64,000 bases of DNA from Rubricoccus sp963708165. GTDB lineage: Bacteria; Bacteroidota; Rhodothermia; Rhodothermales; Rubricoccaceae. The stretch spans positions 1 to 64,000 of the forward strand of contig OY970187.1 in NCBI GenBank assembly GCA_963708165.1, given 5' to 3'. A program made the position numbers and the translations under genes. This document shows, piece after piece, positions 8,361 to 16,844 of the stretch. Within the stretch, counting starts at the first letter, position 1; the number at the start of each line of letters is the position of its first letter. Under the pieces are notes generated by a model. It was not told the DNA's origin and searched no databases. It was given only the letters and a program-made list of their open reading frames with translations.

Positions 8361-8948
8361 ATGCACACAGATGCCCCTAACAGCTTCCGCCCGTGGCTGG
8401 AGTCCGTCGCCCCGCTGTCCGAGGACGAGTGGGCGGCGGTGGCCGAGCGGCTGGTCCCCGTCCGGCTGGAGGCCGGCGAGCCGCTCGCGACCGAGGGCGA
8501 GGTCCGGCGCTGGGTCGGGTTCGTCCGCGACGGGGCGCTCCGCTACTCCGTCCTCCGCGACGGGACGGACCACGTGACGGCGTTCGACTTCGAGGGCGAC
8601 GTGGCCGGCGACCTCGACGGGTTCTTCGACGGCGCCCCGGCGTCGCAGACGATCACGGCGGTCGAGCCGACGGCGCTCGACGTGCTGACGCACGACGCCT
8701 TCGCGGCGCTCGCCGCCCAGGTGCCTGTGCTCGCCGGCGTCCGCGGCGCCGTCGCCGGGCGGCTGTTCGACGGGGCGCGGGCGCGGGCGGCCGAGCTCCA
8801 GCAGTTCTCGGCCGAGGAGCGGTACCGGCGGCTCTTGGCGCGGAGCCCGCGCGTGGTCCTGCGCGTGCCGCTGTATCACGTCGCATCGTACCTCGGCGTG
8901 ACGCCGGAGGCGCTCAGCCGCATCCGGCGCCGCGTGGCCGAGGACTGA
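8361..8948 (+). CDS. Crp/Fnr-like transcriptional regulator (transposon passenger, intact copy)
   Basis: 195 residues from the ATG of MHTDAPNSFRPWLESVAPL. Residues 10-130 form a cyclic-nucleotide-binding-like beta-roll (LEAGEPLATEGEVRRWVGFV, then FDFEGDVAGDLDGFF), and the end is a short Crp-type helix-turn-helix (YHVASYLGVTPEALSRIRRR). It is the form common in Bacteroidota, without the Arg-Ser cAMP-binding signature, so the ligand is unknown. The frame continues upstream to 8223, but that part is not conserved as protein. It lies inside the transposon and has a second, frameshifted copy at 9347. Confidence 0.8.
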   Translation: MHTDAPNSFRPWLESVAPLSEDEWAAVAERLVPVRLEAGEPLATEGEVRRWVGFVRDGALRYSVLRDGTDHVTAFDFEGDVAGDLDGFFDGAPASQTITAVEPTALDVLTHDAFAALAAQVPVLAGVRGAVAGRLFDGARARAAELQQFSAEERYRRLLARSPRVVLRVPLYHVASYLGVTPEALSRIRRRVAED

Positions 8949-8993
8949 GCCGCAGCCGGTTGAGCCTCGGCCGCCGGCTGAGCCGCGGTGGCC

Positions 8994-9145
8994 TCAGAGC
9001 CGCCAGCCGACGGAGACGTTCGTGATCACGGGCAGGTCGTACGCGTGGTGGACGTCGGTGCCGCCCCCGGGCGCCGCGAACGCCCGCTCGCCGCCGCTGA
9101 GCGTCGTCGCGACCGTCGGCCAGTAACGGACGGAGCCTTCGAGCG
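8994..9145 (-). pseudogene. C-terminal fragment of an outer-membrane beta-barrel-like protein (copy A)
   Basis: About 48 residues are readable (SVRYWPTVATTLSGGERAF, then YDLPVITNVSVGWRL, stop). The final strand-like motif with alternating hydrophobic residues resembles the closing strand of an outer-membrane barrel. Nothing upstream continues the protein, because the transposon end sequence follows. It is a truncated passenger gene and also exists in unit B. Confidence 0.5.
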
Positions 9146-9267
9146 TCAGCCGTGCTTTACACGTTGACTCCGCTCTCGCGGCTCGTCGGGATGCATCAGA
9201 CTCGCCAGAATCAAGAGCCTCATCGGAGACCGATGGACCCCTGAGCGCGTGAGGGTAAGCATCACTG

Positions 9268-9301
9268 TGATGACATTTTACACGCATCCCGAAGGTCCCC
9301 C
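9268..9301 (-). repeat. Inner right terminal inverted repeat of the transposon
   Basis: Ends in GAAGGTCCCCC and is identical over 34 bases to the outer copy at 10257-10290. Together with the left repeat it would delimit a 5.0-kb element. Confidence 0.85.
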
Positions 9302-9346
9302 GGGGTCCGGGAGACGATGGCCCTGACCATTCGTTCAGCTAGTTCT

Positions 9347-9933
9347 ATGCACACAGATGCCCCTAACAGCTTCCGCCCGTGGCTGGAGTCCGTCGCCCCG
9401 CTGTCCGAGGACGAGTGGGCGGCGGTGGCCGAGCGGTGGTGCCCGTCCGGCTGGAGGCCGGCGAGCCGCTCGCGACCGAGGGCGAGGTCCGCCGGTGGGT
9501 CGGGTTCGTCCGCGAGGGGGCGCTCCGCTACTCCGTCCTCCGCGACGGCACCGACCACGTGACGGCGTTCGACTTCGAGGGCGACGTGGCCGGCGACCTC
9601 GACGGGTTCTTCGACGGCGCCCCGGCGTCGCAGACGATCACGGCGGTCGAGCCGACGGCGCTCGACGTGCTGACGCACGACGCCTTCGCGGCGCTCGCCG
9701 CCCAGGTGCCTGCGCTCGCCAGCGTCCGCGGCGACGTCGCCGGGCGGCTGTTCGACGGGGCGCGGGCGCGGGCGGCCGAGCTCCAGCAGTTCTCGGCCGA
9801 GAAGCGCTACCGGCGGCTCTTGGCGCGGAGCCCGCGCGTGGTCCTGCGCGTGCCGCTGTATCACGTCGCGTCGTACCTCGGCGTGACGCCCGAGGCGCTC
9901 AGCCGCACCCGGCGCCGCGTCGCCGTCGGCTGA
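9347..9933 (+). pseudogene. Crp/Fnr-like regulator, second copy, frameshifted
   Basis: Duplicate of the gene at 8361. Compared with that copy, one base is missing after GAGCGG at 9436, which shifts the frame after about 30 codons. From there the conserved protein continues in another frame (LEAGEPLATEGEVRRWVGFV to the stop at 9933). The full-length product cannot be made unless a later GTG (near 9436-9441) restarts translation, which would remove the first 30 residues. The rest differs from copy A by a handful of substitutions and a different last residue pair. Confidence 0.8.
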
Positions 9934-9978
9934 GCCGCAGCCGGTTGAGCCTCGGCCGCCGGCTGAGCCGCGGTGGCC

Positions 9979-10133
9979 TCAGAGCCGCCAGCCGACGGAG
10001 ACGTTCGTGATCACGGGCAGGTCGTACGCTTGGTGGACGTCGGTGCTGCCCCCGGGCGCCGCGAACGCCCGCTCGCCGCCGCTGAGCGTCGTCGCGACCG
10101 TCGGCCAGTAGCGGACGGAGCCTTCGAGGCCGT
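9979..10133 (-). pseudogene. C-terminal fragment of an outer-membrane beta-barrel-like protein (copy B)
   Basis: Second copy of the fragment at 8994, with the same stop and the same YDLPVITNVSVGWRL end. It differs by a few substitutions (for example His to Gln before AYDLPV). It is created by the tandem duplication and cannot be a whole gene. Confidence 0.5.
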
Positions 10134-10256
10134 CGCAGCCGTGCTTTACACGTTGACTCCGCTCTCGCGGCTCGTCGGGATGCATCAGACTCGCCAGAAT
10201 CAAGAGCCTCATCGGAGACCGATGGACCCCTGAGCGCGTGAGGGTAAGCATCACTG

Positions 10257-10290
10257 TGATGACATTTTACACGCATCCCGAAGGTCCCCC
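10257..10290 (-). repeat. Outer right terminal inverted repeat of the transposon
   Basis: Begins TGATGACATTTTACACGC and ends in five C. It matches the left end at 32 of 34 positions and marks the right border of the mobile element. The iterated GCCTCTGGCG word starts to appear in the flanking chromosome, first at 10738. Confidence 0.87.
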
Positions 10291-10784
10291 GGGATGGTGG
10301 CGGATCCTCTTCACCTTGAAAGCGCACCTAGGTCATTACAACCATTCGCTCTGAGTAGAGAGGGAGGACTCGGCTTCGCGGACGCGACCAGGGCAAGTGT
10401 GCGATGGCCGTACTCGCAGACGGTTGGCATCGGCCGACACATACAGTTTAAATCAAATGCTGACCCATGTCGAAATTATGGGGTGCGTCGAAGGGTGTGG
10501 AGCTACAGGGTCGGGGGCGACGCCAACTATAGGAAGGGGCGCGGCATGACCGGTGAAACCGTTCTGTTTGCCGCTGGGAAGCACCTAGATCTGGGAACGG
10601 AGGACGGCGCGCAGGGAGAAGACACCTCTGTCCGCACCTTTAGGTGTGCGATGAGCATGCCTCCGCGATAGAATTTCCGCAAGAGCCCTCGTGTGGAATG
10701 ATGTAAGGCTGCATCGACTACAGACCGCCACCTGTCGGCCTCTGGCGCCGGCTGCGTGACGCCCTTCAACATCCAGTTTTACCT
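10291..10784 (+). other. Untranslated leader region in front of the polysaccharide cluster
   Basis: About 490 bases without a convincing gene; the one long plus-strand frame (10294-10671) has no protein-like character. The stretch is richer in AT than both flanks and probably holds the main promoter of the cluster. The first copy of the iterated word GCCTCTGGCG lies at 10738-10747. The ugd start has an AT-rich approach (TTTTACCT) and no clear Shine-Dalgarno sequence, common in this phylum. Confidence 0.45.
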
Positions 10785-12246
10785 ATGAACATCGCCGTTG
10801 TCGGAACGGGATACGTCGGTCTCGTCTCGGGCGTCTGCTTCGCCGAGATGGGAAACCAGGTCACCTGCGTTGACATCGACGCGACCAAGATCGAGCGGCT
10901 GCGCAGCGGCCGGCTGACCATCTACGAGCCTGGACTAGAAGCCACCTTTGAGCGAGGGCGCCGTGAGGGCCGCCTCCACTTCACGACGGATCTCGCCGAG
11001 GCGGTGATGCCTGCGGACGTGGTCTTCCTCGCGCTCCCGACGCCCCCCGGCGAGGGCGGTGCGGCAGACCTCCGCTACATCCTCGGCGTCTCTGACGACC
11101 TGGGCCGCCTCGCGGCCGAGGCCTCTGGCGCCAGAGGCGAGTTTGGCGGGGACGGCGCCGCGGCGCGCTCGTGGGGGTACAAGGTGATCGTGGACAAGAG
11201 CACTGTTCCTGTCGGCACGGCAATGCGCGTGACGGCCGCCATCGCCCGGCACGGCCTGACGCCCGGCATGGACTTCGACGTGGTCTCGAACCCTGAGTTT
11301 CTGCGCGAGGGCGTGGCCGTAGACGACTTTATGAAGCCCGAGCGTGTCGTGATCGGCACCGGCTCGGAGCGCGCGGCGGACGTGATGCGGAGCCTCTACG
11401 AGCCCTTTGTGCGCTCCGGCAACCCGATCCTGGTCATGGACGAGGCCTCCGCGGAGATGACCAAGTACGCCGCCAACGCGATGCTCGCGACCAAGATCAC
11501 GTTCATGAACGAGATCGCGAACGTCTGCGACCGTGTGGGGGCGAACGTGGACGAGGTGCGGGCGGGGATCGGGACAGACAGCCGCATCGGGCCCAAGTTT
11601 CTGTACGCGGGGATCGGCTTCGGGGGAAGCTGCTTTCCCAAAGACGTGCAGGCGCTGCACCGCACGGCGCGCGAGAACGACTACGAGTTTCAGATCCTCG
11701 AGCGCGGTCCTGAACGTCAACCACGGGCAGCGCATGTCGCTCGTGCCGCGCATTCAGGCGGCGCTCGGCGATCTGCAGGGCAAGACCCTCGCGATGTGGG
11801 GCCTCGCCTTCAAGCCCAACACCGACGATGTGCGCGAATCGCCCGCGCACGTGCTGATCGGCGAACTCACCCGCCTCGGCGCCGATATCGTGGCGTTCGA
11901 CCCCGAGGCCACCGAGACGACCCGGGCCACCTTTGAGCGCGAGCCTCTGGCGGGGCCCGGCGTGTTGCGCTACGCCGAGAGCGCCTACGCCGCAGCCTCT
12001 GGCGCCCACGCGCTCGTCGTCGCGACCGAATGGCCCGAGTTTCGGCGCCCCGACCTGGACCGCGTGCGCAGGTCGATGCTGGCGGGCCCTCGCGGGGTGC
12101 CGCTGGTGTTCGACGGGCGCAACGTCTTCGACCCGGCGCAGATGGCGGCGTCCGGGTTCGAGTACCAGTCCATTGGCCGCCCCTCTGCCGATGCCGTCCT
12201 CGCGCCCGACTCGCGCCCCGCGCCGACGCCCACCCTCGTGCCCTGA
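10785..12246 (+). CDS. ugd: UDP-glucose 6-dehydrogenase (frame broken once)
   Basis: Makes UDP-glucuronate, a building block for acidic polysaccharides. Seen: the NAD-binding motif GTGYVGLVSGVCFAEMG at the N-terminus, the VVDKSTVPVGTA-type motif (VIVDKSTVPVGT), the catalytic Cys near residue 283 (GGSCFPKD), and the C-terminal domain (LAMWGLAFKPNTDDVRESPA). The frame shifts by one extra base at about 11704 (CTCGAGCGCGGTCC), so the second half reads in another frame; both halves are fully conserved. The palindrome at 11121-11138 sits in an extra loop of roughly 15 residues (ASGARGEFGGDG) just before the VDKST motif. First gene of the polysaccharide cluster. Confidence 0.9.
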
Positions 12247-12250
12247 CCGC

Positions 12251-12268
12251 GCCTCTGGCGCCAGAGGC
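12251..12268. terminator. Palindrome GCCTCTGGCGCCAGAGGC behind ugd
   Basis: A perfect 18-bp palindrome 5 bases after the ugd stop. It can form a strong hairpin but has no T tract, so terminator function is inferred from position only. Confidence 0.4.
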
Positions 12269-12421
12269 GCGCGCTTGAAATGGCGTCGGGCTCGCCGGTT
12301 TCCGCAAGAGGCCCCGAGCCGAACGAGATATACGCACCCCTTTCCCGCACTGCTCCTGAGCGCCCGTTCCCCGCTCCTCCCCGCACCCGACCCGCCCGCG
12401 CGGCTAACGCAGGCGCTGGAG

Positions 12422-14187
12422 GTGGCGCGTCAGGTGGCGCCGTTTGCGCGCCCGTTCGTGGGCGTGAGCGTTGCCGTCGTCGTGCTCAGCGTGCTCTCGA
12501 CGCTGCTCGGCGGGCTCGGAATCGGGCTGTTTCTCCCGTTCGTCCACAGCGTCGACGGCGCGGTGTTCGACGGCGCGGGGTCGGGCCGCGTGGCGCGCTC
12601 GCTCGCGTCTTTGTTCGACGGAGTCCCCGCCCAGCACCGGTTAGGCGTCGTCGCGGTGGCGATGGTGGGGACAGCAGTGATTCGGGCAGGCGTCGGGTAC
12701 CTGCAGGATGCAGCCTTTGGATGGCTCGATGCCCAGGCGGGCCATCGCATCCGAACCGAGGCATTCGACCAGCTCCTGCGCCTCGACTACGGCACCATCG
12801 AGCGGGCGGATCACGGCCAACTGCTCAACACCCTCGCGGGCGAGACCTGGCGCACGGCCGAGGCGCTCCGCCTCGTCGTCTGGTCCGTCGGCGGCGTGAT
12901 CGCGACGGCGCTGTACGTCGCGTTTTTGCTCGCGCTCTCGTGGCCGCTCACCCTCTTGACGCTAGGCGCGCTCGCGGGCATTGCCGGACTCGTACGGCTT
13001 CTCAACCGACCGATCCAGACCTATGCCGAGGTCGCAACCGTCGCGAGAGAGCGCCTGATGGCGCGGACGCTCGACGGCCTCGCGGCTGTCCTGCCGATCC
13101 GCACGTCCGGGCGCGAGGCGTACGAAAGCGCGCGCTACGCCCGCGCGTCGGAGCACGTCAGCCACACGTTTTTCCGGCTGGGACTGCTCGGCGGCACGGT
13201 CGGGCCGGTGTACCAGGTGCTCTCTGCGGTGCTCCTCGTCGCCGTTTTGCTACTCGGCGTGCGGTCGGCGGCGGACCTGCCGGTTTTGTTCGTGTTCGTC
13301 GCCGTGCTGTACCGGCTCCAGCCGATGGTGCAGGGGCTGGACGGCACGCGCGTCCAGCTCGTCACGCTCGCGCCCGTGGTGCGCCGCGTGACCAACCTCT
13401 TGCGCCAGAGGCCCACGCAGGCCTCTGGCGACCGCGCGTTTGGCGAACTGTGCGACGAGATCTGCTTCGACGGCGTCGGGTTTGCCTACGGCCCCGACGA
13501 GGCTCCTGCCCTGCGCGGCGACTCGTTTCGCATCCCCGCGGGCCAAACCACCGCGATTGCCGGGCCGTCGGGCGCGGGCAAATCGACCGTGTTCAAGCTG
13601 CTTTTGCGCCTCTACGACCCCAGCCGAGGGCGCGTACTGGTCGACGGCGTCCCGCTCGGCGTTTTCGACGTGGCCAGTTGGCGGCGCCGGTTGGCGGTCG
13701 TGAGCCAGGAGGTGTACCTCTTCAACGCGAGCGTCCGCGACAACATCGCCTACGGGCGCGAGGGGGCGAGCGATGCCGACGTGATAGAGGCGGCCCAGCG
13801 CGCACACGCCGACGTCTTTATCCAGGCCCTCCCCGACGGCTACGACACCGCCTGGGCGAGCGCGGGGCCCGGCTCTCCGGCGGTCAGCGCCAGAGGCTCG
13901 CGCTGGCGCGCGCGCTCGTCCGTGACCCCGAGATCGTGCTGCTGGACGAGGCCACCAACGCGCTGGACGCGCTGACCGAGCACGCCGTCGCGGAGGCTCT
14001 CGCAGACTTCGGGCGGGACCGGACCGTGATCGTCGTGGCGCACCACCTCTCGACCATCGCCCGGGCCGACCACGTGGTCGTGCTGGACGGCGGGCGCGTC
14101 GCCGAGACCGGCTCGTTCGACGCGCTGATCGCCAGCGGCGGCCTGCTCTCGCGCATGCACGCCGCCCAACCGCTTGTCCCCTCGTAA
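12422..14187 (+). CDS. ABC exporter half-transporter, MsbA-type (frame broken once)
   Basis: About 588 residues: an N-terminal six-helix exporter domain (VGVSVAVVVLSVLSTLLGGL is the first helix) followed by a nucleotide-binding domain with Walker A GPSGAGKST, signature LSGGQRQRLALAR and Walker B IVLLDEATNALD. One missing base near 13853 shifts the frame between the D-loop-side helices and the signature motif. The GTG at 12422 is the nearest plausible start; no ATG lies in frame nearby, so the start is uncertain. In this context it may export a lipid-linked glycan or another cell-envelope component. It overlaps the next gene by one base (TAATG). Confidence 0.85.
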
Positions 14188-15438
14188 TGCCCTACGCCCT
14201 TCTCGACGTCGACCTTTCCGAGCCGCCCCGCGCGATCCGTCTCCAACCGGACCAGACGGGACTTGCCATGACCGTGCGCTGGCACGGGCGCCCGTGCGGG
14301 TTCGCGATCCGCCCACTCCGCGCGGGCGCCGTTCTGGAGCGCGCCAGAGGCCGCCCGCCTGGCCGAGGCCTCTGGCGGGCACGAGGCGTTCGTGCAGCGA
14401 TTGCGGTCCGAGACCGCTGCCGCGCCGGGTCCGCCGCTTCCCAGCCTGACGCTGGCCGTGTGCACGCACGGCCGCCCTCGGGAGGTCGCGCGCCTCATCG
14501 CGTCGCTGGGTGCTCTAAACACGCCACCGACCGGCGCACCTCGCCTCGCGCTGCTCGTCGTGGACAACGCCCCGCCCAATCCAGACACGCGCGATGTGGT
14601 CGAGGCGTTCGCCGCCACGGCGCCCGTCGTGTGCGGAGAGCGGCTCGCCGTCCGCTACGTCACGGAGCCGCTCCAGGGCCTGGACTTCGCGCGCAACCAA
14701 GCGCTCCACGAGGCCTCTGGCGAGATGATCGCGTTTCTGGACGACGATGTGGTCGTGGAGCCGGGCTGGCTCGCGGGGCTGGCCGAGGCGTTCGCGGAGA
14801 ATCCAGACGCCGGAGCGTTTACCGGCTTGGTGCTGCCTCTGGCGCTGGAGACCGAGGCCCAGATCATCTTCGAGCGGCGCGGTGGGTTTCGGAAAGGGTT
14901 CGCCACGCAGCGCTACGCCGCCGAGCACGCCGGAGACCGGACCTACCCGTGCGGCGCGGGTGTCTTCGGGACGGGCGCGAACATGGCCTTCCGCACCGCT
15001 CTCGTCCGCGATCTGGGTGGGTTCGACGAGGCGCTCGACATGGGCGCGGCGCTCCCAGGCGGCGGCGATGTCGACATGTTCTACCGCGTGGTCCGCAGCG
15101 GCCGCCCGCTCGTCTACGAGCCCGCGTTCGCGGTGCGGCACGAGCACCGGCGCGACCGGGCCGGGCTGCGGCGGCAGTTCCGCCAGAGCTGGGGGACGGG
15201 CACGACGGCGTTCGCGATGAAGCTCTACGCGCACGATCCCGAGGTGCGGCCGCGCGTCCGGCGCCTGCTCTGGTGGTGGTTTCGCAGCCAGGGCCGCGCC
15301 ATCGGCCGCGCCGCCTTCCGCCGCGGCCCGATGCCCCTCGACATGACGCTGGCTGAGTTGTGGGGTGGCCTCGCGGGCCTTGCGGGCCGCTACCCGCGCG
15401 CGCAGCGCCTGGCCGCGCGCATCCGCGCCAACGCATGA
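14187..15438 (+). CDS. Family 2 glycosyltransferase with extra N-terminal domain (frame broken once)
   Basis: About 416 residues once the break at about 14340 (GGAGCGCGCCAG, one extra base) is closed. The first 100 residues form a separate domain (VDLSEPPRAIRL, then GRPCGFAIRPLRAG), as in the next gene. The GT2 domain follows: LTLAVCTHGRPREVARLI, LLVVDNAPPN, and the acidic metal site FLDDDVVV. The acceptor side has GTGANMAFRTALVRDLGGFDE. It probably transfers a sugar onto the growing lipid-linked repeat unit in the cytoplasm. The ATG overlaps the upstream stop codon, and the stop overlaps the next start by ATGA. Confidence 0.82.
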
Positions 15439-16793
15439 CGACCGGTCTTCCCGTCCGCATCCTCAACCTCCCCGTTCTCGCGCCGCCAGGCATCGCGGCT
15501 ACGGGCGGCGCGGGCGTCTACGCCGTGTTCTGGCTCGGCGACGTGGCCCTGGGCCACAGCCGGATTCTCGAGACCGACCTGCCGCTTCTGGCGTCGGCGG
15601 TGCAAGAGCGAGCGCTCCAGGTGTGCGCGAGCGCGCTCTGCGCTCACCTCGTCGCCTCTGGCGCCAGAGGCGACGCTCCCGTCAGACGCAGCCCTCTCGC
15701 CAGAGGCGACACCGGCGGCCACGCGCCGCCCGCCTTTGCCGACCACCTTCGCTCGCTGCCGCCAACCGCCTCGGTCTTCGAGAGCGTCCGGGAGCACCTC
15801 GCGACGAGTCCCGCCGACGCGCCCAGTGTGACCGTCGTCGTGTGCACGCGCGACCGGCCCGGGCCTCTGGCGGCGTGCCTGGAGGCACTCGACCGCCTCG
15901 ATCCCGCGCCGGATGAGATCGTCGTCGTCGACAACGCGCCGAGCTCAGACGCGAGCCGCGAAGTCGTCGCGCGGTGGCCGCGCGTCCGCTACGTCTGCGA
16001 GCCCACGCCCGGCTTGGACCACGCGCGCAACCGGGGCGCGCGAGAGGCCACCTCCGACATCGTCGCCTACACCGATGACGACGTGACACCGCACCGCGCC
16101 TGGATTCGCGGGCTCCACCGCGGGTTTGCCTCTGGCGCCGACGCCGTGACCGGGCTCGTGCTCCCGGCCGAGCTCGACACGCGCGCGCAGCGAGAGTTCG
16201 AGCAGCACTGGGGGTTCAACCGCGGCTACAGCCCGCGCACCTACGATCCCGCCTACTTCGCGCGGACACAGCGGCGCGGCACGCCCGTGTGGGAGATCGG
16301 CGCCGGGGCCAACATGGCCTTCCGCCGCTCCGTGTTCGAGGCCGTCGGGCTGTTCGACGAGCGGTTGGACGTGGGCGCGGCGGGATGCAGCGGCGACTCC
16401 GAGTTCTGGTACCGCCTTCTCGCCGCGGGCCGCACGTGCCGCTACGAGCCCACGGCCATCGTCCACCACCTCCACCGCCGCACCGACGACGAGCTGCGCC
16501 GCCAGATCCGCGCGTACATGAGCGGCCACACCGCCGCGCTTCTCGTCCAGCACGAGCGGACGGGCCACCGCGGAAACCTCCACCGCCTCGGCATCCAGCT
16601 GCCGCGCTACTACGCGCGCCGCCTCGCGCGAGGCCTGCTCCGCGGCTTCCGCGGTCGGGAGCGGCTGCTCGGCGTGGAGATCGCCGGGGCCGTTGGGGGC
16701 GTCCGCTACTATCTCCGCCACCGGAGGCCTCGCGGCGTGCGCGAACAAGCGGACCTGCCTCTGGCGCCACCGGCGACCCCTCGCACGGGATAA
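15435..16793 (+). CDS. Family 2 glycosyltransferase, paralogue of the preceding gene
   Basis: 452 residues with the same plan as its neighbour: an N-terminal domain of about 130 residues (YAVFWLGDVALGHSRILETD) and a GT2 domain (VTVVVCTRDRPGPLAACLEA, VVVDNAPSSD, acidic site YTDDDVTPH, then GAGANMAFRRSVFEAVGLFDE). The start ATGA overlaps the stop of the previous gene. A 24-bp perfect palindrome containing the iterated word lies at 15651-15674, in the linker between the two domains, and further half copies follow. This suggests that the linker tolerates insertions. The frame is intact. Confidence 0.88.
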   Translation: MTTGLPVRILNLPVLAPPGIAATGGAGVYAVFWLGDVALGHSRILETDLPLLASAVQERALQVCASALCAHLVASGARGDAPVRRSPLARGDTGGHAPPAFADHLRSLPPTASVFESVREHLATSPADAPSVTVVVCTRDRPGPLAACLEALDRLDPAPDEIVVVDNAPSSDASREVVARWPRVRYVCEPTPGLDHARNRGAREATSDIVAYTDDDVTPHRAWIRGLHRGFASGADAVTGLVLPAELDTRAQREFEQHWGFNRGYSPRTYDPAYFARTQRRGTPVWEIGAGANMAFRRSVFEAVGLFDERLDVGAAGCSGDSEFWYRLLAAGRTCRYEPTAIVHHLHRRTDDELRRQIRAYMSGHTAALLVQHERTGHRGNLHRLGIQLPRYYARRLARGLLRGFRGRERLLGVEIAGAVGGVRYYLRHRRPRGVREQADLPLAPPATPRTG

Positions 16794-16818
16794 AGCGCGC
16801 CTTGGAGCAAACGGCCCG

Positions 16819-16836
16819 GCCTCTGGCGCCAGAGGC
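16819..16836. terminator. Palindrome in a convergent gene junction
   Basis: GCCTCTGGCGCCAGAGGC fills the middle of the 51-base gap between two converging genes (stops at 16793 and 16845). The position suits a bidirectional terminator; this is inferred. Confidence 0.5.
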
Positions 16837-16844
16837 CCCTGCGC

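Larger units (their letters stand above)
4291..10290. mobile_element. Tn3-family transposon, 6.0 kb, with duplicated right end
   Basis: A complete replicative transposon: left inverted repeat (4291-4324), transposase tnpA, resolvase tnpR, passenger regulator genes, and right inverted repeats at 9268-9301 and 10257-10290. Left and right repeats match at 32 of 34 positions and begin with GGGGG, typical of Tn3-family ends. Because the right end is present twice, either a 5.0-kb or a 6.0-kb unit could be mobilised. No matching 5-bp target duplication is seen outside the ends (GATCT on the left; GGGAT outside, GGGGT inside), so the copy has been rearranged since insertion. Confidence 0.88.
8319..10290. 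repeat. Tandem duplication of a 986-bp unit at the right end of the transposon
   Basis: Unit A is about 8319-9301 and unit B about 9305-10290; they adjoin within a few bases. Each holds a Crp-like gene, a fragment of a reverse-oriented outer-membrane protein gene and a right terminal inverted repeat. Identity is nearly complete. Visible differences are a one-base loss in unit B near 9436, four extra bases in unit B near 10129, and scattered substitutions. Confidence 0.9.

Noticed and set aside
10294..10671. A 125-codon frame between the transposon and ugd
   Set aside because: No protein-like pattern; it starts inside the flank of the transposon end.
10670..12310. A repeated 12-mer, TTTCCGCAAGAG, near 10,671 and 12,299
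   Set aside because: Many 12-base repeats are expected by chance in 64 kb; no other shared context.
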